NCBI RefSeq assembly: GCF_018873765.1
Contig: NC_057926.1
Coordinates: forward strand, 55,503,378 to 55,567,377
Origin: Telopea speciosissima
Lineage: Eukaryota; Streptophyta; Magnoliopsida; Proteales; Proteaceae
Reading direction: 5' to 3'
DNA length: 64,000 nt
Of this stretch, positions 50,401 through 61,289 are shown one piece after another. A program made the position numbers and the translations under genes. The notes under the pieces are model-generated. The model ran no database searches, was not told the origin of the DNA, and saw only the letters and a list, made by a program, of their open reading frames with translations. Position 1 is the stretch's first letter; every line of letters begins with the position of its first letter.

Positions 50401-50854
50401 CTGGTGATACTATTGCATTTCTATGATTGAAACTTGATTCTGGTGATAAAAACAGGAGTTGGTTGAGCTGGGTGATAGAATTGGTTATGTAAGCAATGGG
50501 TTGAGAGAAGATGAGATATTCCGCTGCCTTAGGAAAAGTAAACACATGATTATGGATGATTTGCCATCATCTCTTCCAACCGAATTCGAATGGAAATGTA
50601 GCATTTGTCAAGTGGGTTTATCACTTGCCCTCCTTTCCTTTCCTTTCCAACTTCCTTCTCCCCTGTTGTATTCCCCTTGTTTAGAAAGAGTTATTTATGT
50701 GTATCTGTGGATTTTGTAGGAGGAATATGAAGCAGATGACGAGGTGGGGAAGTTGGATTGTGGCCACAGCTATCACATATGTTGCATTAAGCAGTGGCTT
50801 CTGCGTAAGAATGCTTGTCCTGTCTGCAAGACTGTTGCAAGAGTTCAACAGTAA
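44466..50854 (+). CDS. RING-H2 E3 ubiquitin ligase (At1g17970/At1g73760-like)
   Basis: Five exons, 44466-45059, 45778-45936, 50220-50318, 50456-50611 and 50720-50854, all joined in phase 0, give 380 residues. The C-terminal RING-H2 finger has all eight ligands: C332, C335, C350, H352, H355, C358, C369 and C372, so it should recruit E2 enzymes. The N-terminal region is low-complexity with the family words SKSTISSLLLSTF, NFTSSTFRGLGCA and VIRSSADWQAKKVRKKKQ, and resembles a group of plant RING proteins of about 370-525 residues. I chose the Met of MADGAENS because relatives begin there; an in-frame Met 39 codons upstream is followed by UTR-like sequence. The second intron is 4.3 kb and repeat-filled. 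Substrates cannot be told from sequence. Confidence 0.93.
46810..46905 (+). repeat. Dispersed repeat, copy 2 (family shared with 7902-8000)
   Basis: TATCCCAACTAAATGGGGTC and CATTCAACTCTATTTTACG match in order with the reverse complement of 7902-8000. The two copies are clearly diverged. Class not assigned. Confidence 0.45.
48319..48641. repeat. Two-copy 163-bp tandem repeat
   Basis: GGGGTAGGCTGTCTGAGGAT begins copies at about 48319 and 48482. Both run through AGTTCCCCTTTTTAGCACTT and GGAAAGGCTCCATCAATGGA to GTCCAGTTGAATCCCCACAA. The copies differ at about ten positions, so the duplication is not recent. It lies in the large intron of the RING gene and has no coding potential beyond short shadow frames. 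Confidence 0.9.
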
Positions 50855-51574
50855 AACAGTGGACTGGTTTCTCCTTTTGTTTCAGTAACCTCAATGTTTT
50901 GGATCAGCTTTTCGGTCTCATCTATTGCTTTGTGTATAGATTGAACTCCAAAATGAGCAAGTGTTTATTCTTTGGTGTGTAATCCACCTCCCTGTTTGCC
51001 TAACATAAATTTGGGGGCATTTTTGTGGTGGGAGCCAAGCGCTTGGATCGGCATTGCGTTTGGTTCGTCGCTCGGTACTGTGATGTTGCCATGTGCTTTA
51101 TTATAATAGTAGGGATGGGGTATTAATATCATTTTATTGACGTAAGCCTCCACTCTCTTCAAAAGTATATTTCTTCCAGTTTTTCCTCATGACAAGAAAC
51201 ATGAAAACAACCTGCCATTGGCAATCAGTCCTGTAAAAGGAGCTGATGGTTTCAACTCTGTATACCTGATTATATGCTACTGATGTTACTACTTGACTGT
51301 TCATTCATCAATCAGATTTCAAAGAGAACCTCTCCTCTGTTCAATGCCAAAACCAAAACCATGCCTTAGGCCCAAACTCTGCAGTAGTACTCATAGTAGA
51401 ACCAGGGTACCGTATGGAACCTACAAGCATGGTCAGGTCAAGAAAAATTCTATCACTGCTTGCCAGAGCAGATAGACTGAGTTGACCCATCTGCACTTAG
51501 ATTGAAGTTGATGTTATTGAGGTGCTTCACTTTCCAAAGTAGCTGAAAAACTAAATGGGATAAAAATGTTTGCA

Positions 51575-51775
51575 GGGGACGGGGGATTTTTTTTCCTCAG
51601 GTTTGCTGTCAGGTTCGGTTGTCCGGTTCCTCTCATTGGGGATAGAAATGATGATTTAACCTCACTCGGGCAGTGTGTTCGGGCAGGGAGTTAGGTCGTC
51701 ATTTCCACCCCCTCTGAGAGGAACAGACAACTGTACCAGGCAGGGTACCTAAGAGGATAATGATCCGGGGACAGG
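51575..51775. mobile_element. Inverted-repeat element (MITE-like)
   Basis: Left words GGGGACGGGGGATTT, CCTCAGGT, GGTTCCTCTCATTGGGG and GAAATGATGATTTAACCTC pair, in reverse order and complemented, with right words GTCGTCATTTCCACCCCC, CTGAGAGGAACAGACAACTG, ACCTAAGAGGATAATGATCC and GGGGAC. The arms run to the ends of the roughly 200-bp element. I found no clear target duplication; a GT array begins just after it. Confidence 0.55.
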
Positions 51776-51780
51776 GCCGT

Positions 51781-51800
51781 TGTGTGTGTGTGTGTGTGTT
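51781..51800. repeat. (TG)n microsatellite
   Basis: About ten TG units. Confidence 0.9.
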
Positions 51801-52056
51801 TTGTGTTTTGGGACAGCAACCAAAACAGAAGTCAATTACTTAAAAGGATCTAAAATAGCTTTCTCAATTGATTTCAAATATTGAGCTACAGGCGCATCTA
51901 AAATAGCTTAAACCTCAAGTTTCTTTTCTACTGAAAATGGGAAAAGGGTGGGTGTGGATGGAGTGAGCCAAAAATACATGGAACAAAGAGCATTTTCAGA
52001 TTATAAATGTGAATTACTATTGATATTATATTCCTTTTATCTGAGTATATAATTTA

Positions 52057-52226
52057 AGGGAAGCAGTTTTCTGTCCGGGAGTGTGGCCTACACCAGCACT
52101 CCCACATGTCTATATCTCTCCTCCTCAAAACAAAGGGCAGAAGTGTCTCTTTATATGGGAGGAGAGAGATAGACTCGTGGGAGTGCTGATGTTGCCCACA
52201 CTCCCTGACAGAGTTCTTTGTCCCTT
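52057..52226. mobile_element. Inverted-repeat element with long arms (MITE-like)
   Basis: The left arm has GTTTTCTGTCCGGGAGTGTG, CAGCACTCCCAC and TCTATATCTCTCCTC; the right arm carries their near-complements in reverse order (GAGGAGAGAGATAGACTCG, GTGGGAGTGCTG, CACACTCCCTGACAGAG). The arms are about 70 bp. The neighbouring MULE-like MITE abuts the right end, so the original right flank may be displaced. Confidence 0.6.
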
Positions 52227-52230
52227 TATT

Positions 52231-52404
52231 GAGAAACATTCTCTGCGTGGGACGCAAGGGCCACGCTGAGACACATGGAGGGCGGAAATGACCAACGCAC
52301 CCCCATGAATGGCAGAATTCCAAACCCCCCAATGTGCTAGTGCATGGGCTCTCATTGGCTGCTGTGAGCAGCATGGCCCCTATGTTCCACGCAGAGAATA
52401 CTCC
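52231..52404. mobile_element. MULE-like MITE with perfect 9-bp target duplication
   Basis: The ends share an inverted ATTCTCTGCGTGG core (GAGAAACATTCTCTGCGTGG from the left, GGAGTATTCTCTGCGTGG from the right), continuing as GGCCACGCTG against GGCCATGCTG. CCCTTTATT flanks it at 52222-52230 and 52405-52413. Perfect 9-bp duplications with such ends indicate a Mutator-like non-autonomous element. The 174-bp element has no coding. Confidence 0.85.
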
Positions 52405-52925
52405 CCCTTTATTTATTTAGCATCTTAAGCAAAGCCCTTAATCCCCCCTGGACCGCTAATGAATAGTACGTCTTTCAAATTCTCACAAGGTAAATCACCA
52501 TGTGTTGCTGAGAATGCGTCAATGAATACTTGGACATTGGCATTTCTCTTGTTTGTTTTCTATCCACTCACAGTTTCACTCAATCCAAGCAGTAAAAGAG
52601 ATTTGAATCATAATAATTAGGTCACCATTGCTGATGAGTAGCAAGTGCACCATCTTTTCTCTAGCAACATACATGTAAAGGATTTATAAAATTCTGTTTC
52701 TCGATCTAACCTTGATTTACAACCTAATTCTTGTAACACATATTCCTTTCTTTTTAATCCTCATATATACATATACACAGTACACAAGAGTCATTTTTGG
52801 CATCTTCCCTCATAATGTACATATCAAGCACTGGTTCGCATGCCAAAAAATAAGAATGGATTGCAAAGATATGGAGAGTATGAGAAGTTGTAACTAGAAT
52901 GGCGTAGATATTTCCTCCGGAATAT

Positions 52926-55900
52926 TCATGTCACATCATGGCGATTGAGAAACTCAATTATACAAGGATGGACTTGATCTGCAGCCTGCAAGGAAAAAAA
53001 AGCAACAAATAGGAACTGTGAAACAGTCCACCTCCATGAAAATCTAGTTAAAGAAAAACTCTACAGAGTCCATACCTAATGTTGCACAACACAGAAAACT
53101 CCACTACTCAACAGGAATAACAAAAGATCCTTGAAAAAAAAAATAAGGGAAAAAGTAATACCATGCGTCCTCCAACCAAATCATAGTGTGCATAGTGAGG
53201 ACCACCGGGTTCTCCAAAGATTTTACATGTAACCAAGTGCCCAGAAATGATTTTGGCTGTTTCTGCTCCACTCATGACAGAAGGGTAAATGACAAGGTAA
53301 GATTATATAATTTTATCATATTGAGGAGCTTGGGAAGTGTTGGGGGTTGGGAAGCATGGCATATGTGTGTGAGCTTGCAACCTACCATACACAGCTTCTG
53401 GTGGGCATATCAGATCTTGATCTCCAGCAAGAGCCAATACAGGGACATTGTTTTTATGTAGATGATCCTTGTAGAGAAAAGTACCACTCCTGTCACATAA
53501 TCCACCTTCTCGGAAGGCTGTTGTTAATTGCAATACAAGCTTATAAGGTATTGTACCTGAGAATTGTGATCGACAGTCAATTAACAACTGATATTGATAA
53601 AGGGTTTTTTTTTTTTGGGGGGGGGGGGGGTCAGAAATAGGACACCTGATATAATCCTTAATCAAATGATGGTTCCTCCAGAAGGGAAAAGCACAAATAA
53701 ATTTACAATCATGAAATAAAGCAGTAGGAACAACAGCTCTTTGATAGAGATAGCCACTTGCCTCCCCTTGCTCCAACAATCAAATTCATGTATAAACTCA
53801 CTGACAGGAACTTCCCAGTCAATGGAGGAATAGAATTGAAGAGGTTCAAGCTCCATTAACTGTTTCTAATCCAGAATGTGCTCATGAAATCCAAATATTG
53901 ATCAACCAAAACAATTTGATAAGTTTGATAGCTCACCTTTGATTTTGTGACATTATATGGATAAAATGAGGATGTGAGTACATGAAAAATGGTATACATT
54001 ATATAAGCTTTTACAATTTCATAACTCTTCACAATGGTATTTTAGATTTTCCTTACAAGATATCAGCAAGTTCATGTTTGTAATTCTTGGGTTAAACGAA
54101 GCATAAACTCAGCCAGATAGCATTATGAGAGTTCAGGTTAGAAAGTGACTGTCTAAAGTTAAATGGGTTTGATGAGAGTTCAAGACATAAGAAAAAAAAA
54201 AATATATATATATATATATATATTGGTACTTTTAGATGCAGTGCCATTATTATAATTATTGTAAGTGAGCTCATGGGCCTCGGGCTTGCCTTGGGTTTTC
54301 ACCTTCAAGACTTTAGAAGTGGCTCAGCTGTTAACTAAAGGTTAGTGTGTTTGTTTCTAGGAAGTAGTTTTTATTCCTTGTCTTAACAAGCAACTATACT
54401 ATGAAGGGTTGTATGTACACTTTTCTGAAGCACGAACTTGAGCTATAAGTCTATAACAAGTGAACTTTCCTTTCAATTGCAACTCACTGTTTTGATTCAC
54501 AAGAATTTAAAAGGTGGGATTCTTATGTGCCTTAACTTCTTATCTTCTTTGTCTTTTCCACTTTCTATTGTCTAGTTCAATTTTCTGCAACTCCATTCTA
54601 ACCACAGGATCAGCCATGATTCATCATTCTTCAACAACAATGCCATCAAACCATCCGGAAACTACCATTTCAAACCCTACTCAGCCCCAACTAGACCTAG
54701 GATAGGATAGGAGTAATTAATTTGTTGGCTGGACCTAGGACAGGGTGTAAGGCCCCAATACACAAGCCCACCAGAGGATGGGCTGGCAGGCCAGGTCCAA
54801 TCTTGTGAGGCTTTCTTAAGTAATATGTATTTTAAAATAAAGAACCCACCATGAAACTTTCTAGCTTAGTTCATCAGTTTACATGCATGTCCTGCGATTA
54901 TGGGATTGGTTTTCCAGGAAAACTTCCACCATTATGCGAATACTTAAATATGCAATATTAAGGCATACATATACATGCATAATATAAATGCTCATATGCA
55001 TTCATAAAGAGCATAGCTCTACATACAAATACTTGTGTATATTCACTACACAGATACAGTATATTATATTATGTATATCTCAATCTATGTAAGGCCAGGT
55101 CCAGCCATCCAGCAGCCTTTTGCCACCTCTACCCAGACAATGTAGCAAATGACTGCTTTCTCACTACTCCCAATTTTAGGTTCAGACCTAACAAAAATCG
55201 TTGCAGCCATTATTCTCCCATTAAACTTCATATGACCTAACTTTTTGGTGCAGCCTCATTGGAAGCTACGGATTGGAAGAGTCGAAATCACGTTCCCTAC
55301 GTGACCGGGAGTTGATCAATCGAACAAGAAAATCAAAATTGCAACGGGAACTCCAATTGAGAGTTCCAAATACTCAACTGAGCAATTTTCATTAAACTTC
55401 ATAATCTGCCTTCATTCAATCATGGAGGATTACATATATAGACTTAAAGCTGAGTATGAATAAGGAAGAAAAGAAAAGATTCCAATCTCTAATCTTCAAT
55501 CAGCCAAAAATACTTCAATCAGAATCCAATCGTCTCTTCAATCAACCCAATATAATCTCAATCAGAAATCCACTCTTCAATCCAATCTTCAATCAAATCT
55601 TCAATCAACCCAATATACTAGCTAGCTGATTGATCCTTTACTTATTTAGGCATTATTTATTTAGAAACTGAGATAATCCCAAATCAGTCCAAATCTTCCC
55701 TCTTTTAGGTGCAACTTCTTTCCTTAAAATTATTGGGAAGATAAGGAATGGATGGACTATACCTGTAGGGGCTGGCCTTGCCTGGCATGCCTCTCCTTGA
55801 CCCGAACCGATCTTCGAAGAACCTTAGGGTGTGAAGTAGCGGCTTCTTCATGGTCCAGGTCCAGGGCTGCATCACTTTTCCACAACTCTACATCCCTACC

Positions 55901-58900
55901 CCTTCTTTCTATCAACAACCATCCTACCAGAACCCAAACTCCAATATGATCCTAAGAACTAAGGTAGAAATTTTCAGCCTGGTCTGCCTAGCACCTGCAA
56001 ATCTGCCTTATTAACAGACTCTAATTGCACTGGGCCCAGTAGCCCTCTTATTAATGGGCAGAGATCAGGCATAGGCTCCAGATCCAATAGACTAGTGCAC
56101 CCCCCTTAAACCCATACCAAACTCACCTAATTCCCAATTAACATATTTTTATTAGGGATAAGGATAGGTACACCGCCCATGTGCGGTAAGCTAGCACGCA
56201 GCACCAATGGGGGCGCAAGATGGGGTATCATACAGGAGGAGAGGGGGGTCATTTCAAAGGAGAGGAGGAAGAGAGATAGACACAGTGTGCGCTAGCTTAA
56301 GGTACACCAGCGGTGTGCCCAGCCTTTTCCCCTTTTATTATGATATAAAAAAAAATCGTAAATTAATAATTATTGTTATTAATTGGTAATTTAATACTAA
56401 AGCAGGCTACATGAACCTGCCCAATTATAAATGGATGGAGCATGGGCATGCCTAACCAAACCCATTTTAACAATCAGGTAGGTCCAGGCTGGCCATATAG
56501 ATCGAATACCCCAGTTCAATCAACCCAAACCCATTCAGTTGCAACCCCTACCCAAAAAACACAAATTTCAAAATTCCTATTTCCTAGCATTGTGATTTTT
56601 GCTTCTAACACCAACAGTGGCCATTGTTTCTCTACTTCTCCCAGACAATTGTTTCCCTTTCAATAGATCCAAACCGTCATGGGAAACCCCTACATCAATC
56701 TTTGGAGTACAATGTGTTGACTGTTAACCAATCAATGCCCATGTAAGTTCATTGAAATACAATAATTACCCAAGAAATGCCACAATGGAAATTTTCAAAA
56801 ATTGCATAGGATATATATCAAAGTACAAATTTATAGAGGTAGCTTTTTTTTATACTTCGAAAATAAATTAAGGTTTATTCTTTTACTTTAAAAAATAATT
56901 AAGGTTTCTGTGTAAATTTTCCTTTAAGGAAAAAAGACAGTAAATAAGGGATAACAGAATAAAGAAGAAAAAATTACTCTGAAGACTCCCGACTAGATGT
57001 GAGACACCAATGTAATGGATCGAACGGCGTCATTAACACAATAAAAGTACAACCAACAATCACATTTGTTGGATAGGTATTCTATAATATGAAGGATGTG
57101 TTGATACTTCAAACCTGATCACTGGCGTACCTCAAAACAACTGATGCAACTGAAAGCATAGTTGCACTTTTAAGAAGAGACACAATCTACTAAACTCTCT
57201 TTTAAGCTTCCATAGACGCTAATCGAGATTTTGATCGAAACCACCGAAATCTTGCGAAAAAATTTGGTTAAGATCAAAACGAGATGCAGTGCGACTCACC
57301 AGGAATACATAGTTCGGTCGAGATTTCGTTGGTTTTGGAGATATTTCGGTATACAAACCAGTGCTTTTATAAGCACTGTTTCGATCGAAATGTGTCGAAA
57401 GTTCTACCCATTTTGTTAGTTTTGCTGGTTTTGACGGTAAGAGGGGAAAACTATATTAAAAAAAAAAAAAAAAAAACAGATTTGGTGATTTTTGGCCAAA
57501 TCACGTACATATCTTGGCAGAATAAGGTGTTGGGGCCTACTACAATGCATCTGCAGCAACGAATACATATCCTAGGTTGGCTTACCTAGAGTATGTTGAC
57601 GACGACACATAATGGCTACTGTGTTGGACTTCAAACATTTCTTCAGGCATAAAATGACATGGCAGTCTTTTGTGACAGTGTTGGAGGAAGGGTTCGTCGG
57701 CAGCAACAATCTTCTAGAGGTTTTGAGGCTCCCTGGAACTCTATGTGATACTGACATAAAGTCGGAGGAAAAGTTGTAATTGACAACTTGTAAGTGTACT
57801 ATTAAATGGTTTTTCTTCATTCCTAATGCATATTTGAGTTGTTTTAATTGAATTTTGCGTTATATAGTGCTAAATTATGTGTAGAAGAGAAAGTAAACAA
57901 CTGGGTGTGGCATACACTAGCAACCTACGGTCCAAAACATAACTACCATTTTGGGTGTTTTTTTATTTGAAGGTTCTAATATTTTTTTAGAGATGCTTTA
58001 TTAGGGTTTCCATAATTCAGGCCAAAATATGGCCATTTGAACATCAAAATGATCAAACGAAAATTGAAGCCGACATGGTACAAGTTTCGGTCAAAATCTG
58101 ACCGAGACCCAAAAAAAATTTATTTCAACTAGGTTGAAACTGACTTCTTAAACCTTGTCTGCAGCTGACTTATGTGCAATGTGAGATTGACATATATATA
58201 TGGGACCAAATTAACTTCTTTCAATTACCAATTTAGTGTGCATGCACTAGACTAAGTAAACTAAACTTTTCTTTTCCTCCAGAAGGGTTTCCTACTACAC
58301 TAGGAAGCCATTCCCACACCAAAAGTTGTTTAGGCCAGGTGGAATTGTTTGTGGGGTTAGGATATGTTGTCCACATCAACATTTAGTCATGGTTAATTTT
58401 TAAACTAATTTTGACTTCTCCATTCGTCAATACAATGTATGAAATTTGTTTGAAAAAGTCAAAAATCTATTGAAAAACAGGAACCTTTGAGAAAAAAACC
58501 CAAAACAAAGACAAAGAAAAAAGTCCCATGCAGGGTGGGCCATACAATTGAGATAGGAAACCAAATTTAACACATGACTTGTCAAAATAATTCCAATCTA
58601 TCCAATGGCTAGAATGACCAGATCATTTGTCCACTAACCAAATCATTTTGTCCACATGGTAAAATAAGCCCTTGGTGTGGGAATATCTCAGAGGGCGGAC
58701 CTTGGTGCAATGGTAAGGTTGCTCCATTGCAACCTAGTGGTTGCGGGTTCGAGTCAGGAAATAGCCTATGCACGAAGCCCGGGGGGGTAAGGCTGTGTAC
58801 TTATAACCCTCTCTATCTCAGTCTACTTGACCGAAACAAACTGACTGGACGAGCCTTGGCGCAACAGTTAAGTTGCACTACTGCAACCTGTTGGCTGTGG

Positions 58901-61238
58901 GCTCGAAACTTGGAAATACCCTCTCCTGCGAAGCATAGGGGGTAAGGCTGCGTACAATTGTCCCTCCCAGCCCTGCAATAGCGGGAGCCTCGTGCACTGG
59001 GATGCTCTTTGCTCTTTTTTACTATCTCAGTCTACCTTTGTACATATAGAGTAGCTATATCTGCTTGTTTCAAGGCTAAGAATGGTGTAGATCCCACATT
59101 TGGATATCATATAAAATTTATCCCAGTGTAGTTATTCAAAAACAAAAATCTACCAACTAGAAAGAGAAAAATTAATATAAATTTAATGGATAAAGTTTTC
59201 CTAAATGGACTGTGTAGGAAGACAACTTTTTTACCATCTGGATTTATTATTTGGCATTTTGATTGTTGGATAAATGGGGAATCCTTTGGATTGACCATGT
59301 GTCAAATTTGGTGGCCCATCTCAATCATATGATCCACCATGTATAAGTTTTTCCCCCTTACTTTTCAATTGTCCTTCTCCTTCAAATGGCGAAAGTGTAT
59401 TTGAATTTTCAATCAAATTTGAAAGCATCACATGACATGAATAGATGTTAGACTGGTTTGAAAACTAAACTATGACTAGACAATGGCGTGGACAATGAGT
59501 CATATGTCTAGAATGTTTGAGCTCCAAGTAATAGATCCCTAATTATATTAAGTGTTAATCTCTCAACAGAAACACAGAAGGAGATGCATAACAAAATATT
59601 TGAGTGAATGGGAGAAAAGGTTTTATAAACTTACAAAAGTTGGTCAAGACAAGCTTTTCAAATAGCTCAGGATGCATCATGTCCTGCGCTGAAATCTGAG
59701 GATTAAGCCAAGACAAGACATAAGGAGGGCGGCTTGAAAGAGGGTAAACAGCTGCCAGTAATGCCCTCAAGGGAAGAACAGGAACATTAAGAGCTTGTAG
59801 AGGATCCGCCTACTTTGCAAAGTGAATACCATCATTCTCAAATCACATTCCAAGGTTACAGGTATAAATTTGTCACATTTGAATGGAAGGGTACTATTCA
59901 CTAGAAGTTGATGGTTTCATTTCCACTTACAAGGGGTAACAGAAATTTAAGTGATGAATTTGAAGAAGTATAGTCCAGTGATGATGCCAACGTAGCAACT
60001 GCTGCCAATCCAGAGTCTCTACCTTCAAAACCTTATACAACGAATGTACCATTACATAATATAAATTTATAGTGAAATTGAAACACCAAATTAGACAATC
60101 CAGCACACAGTTAATATCCAGTTAACCTAAGGAACTGTAATACTGCTTACTTATTGCATACAAACTTTAGTAACATACAAGCCAAAAAAGCATAAACTGG
60201 ACAAGTAAGCCAACAATCCATGTTGAGTATTAGATTGCAAAAGCATCATCCAAACACCTTAAATAACTGGAATGTATAAAGATCATCAATACATGTGCCT
60301 TGACAAAGGCTTTTACCAAGTTGAATTAGATTGCAATGCCATCAGCCAAACACTTTATAGATCTGAAGTGCATCAAGATCAAGTGATCAACAAACCTCTA
60401 TCACAACAGAATTACACACTCAGTACCTAGTAATCAAGAAAGTTGAGTAGGAAAATAATTTTAAATATTATTGTGTCTTAAAAACCTGCAAGGACTACGA
60501 ATTGAGAACTGATACCAGAAAAATTACTGCAATCGATACCAGAGAAGTTACTGCAAACTTTTTTTTTTTTTTTTTTTTTAAAGGGGGTGGCGGGGATTGG
60601 TTGAACAGAAAGTGAAGGAGAGGAAGCGGGGGGAGAGGAACCCTGCAGGAGACCTTAAGACAAAAGGTAGACAAAAAAGGGGAAGTTACAAGATACCTAA
60701 AAATGGGTTTCAGTTTACCAAATTACCCAACCAATCTTTCCTTTAACCAAATTACCCAAAATTAAGGAGGGTATTACAACACTACCAAAAACAGTGTCCC
60801 TTCCTCAAACCATTTTGACATTTTTACCCCTCCTAAATTGCATAAACGATAACAGCTTCCAGCAATTGCCATAAAAGGCAATAAACAAACAGCAGCAACT
60901 CAACAAGAGGAAAAACCGATTCCTCAAATATAAGAAACTAAAGGTGATGGGAATTAAAGTTTTAATCAAAATTGTGAGGAAGATTCATTACTCAAGTGCA
61001 TGTGATCAGAGAAGTTAGAGCTGTTTCACCAACTTTTTGCAATCTCAGAGCCGATTCCATTGCCAGAAAAAGAGTAGTTCGGATGGGATTAGAACTTAGA
61101 AGGTGGAGTGGAGGAAGAAGAGGTTCGCTGGAGAGGAGAGAATTTTCTCCCTGGAATATGATTTGTAGAAAATGGCTTGATCGATGACTCTGAAGAATGG
61201 ATCTGAGAATCAGTGAAGCCATAGCCATGATTGAATCG

Positions 61239-61289
<51 letters not shown>

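Larger units (their letters stand above)
50855..52925. other. Intergenic stretch between the convergent RING and hydrolase genes
   Basis: It begins with the RING gene's 3' UTR (extent unknown) and ends at the hydrolase stop codon. Between lie three inverted-repeat elements (51575-51775, 52057-52226, 52231-52404) and a GT array (51781-51800). The two genes point toward each other. Confidence 0.6.
53557..59634 (-). other. Fourth (6.1-kb) intron of the hydrolase gene
   Basis: It holds a T/G homopolymer tract (53608-53630), a TA array (54199-54222), CTTCAATC-type short repeats (55481-55617), a MULE-like MITE (56155-56331) and a SINE pair (58690-59021). A stretch around 57200-58150 is rich in TTTCGGTCGA-like words and may be another repeat. 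No coding exon of the hydrolase was found in it. Confidence 0.65.

Noticed and set aside
58690-58760. tRNA-like A and B boxes suggesting a tRNA gene
   Set aside because: The boxes belong to an Au-like SINE; no cloverleaf or acceptor stem is present.
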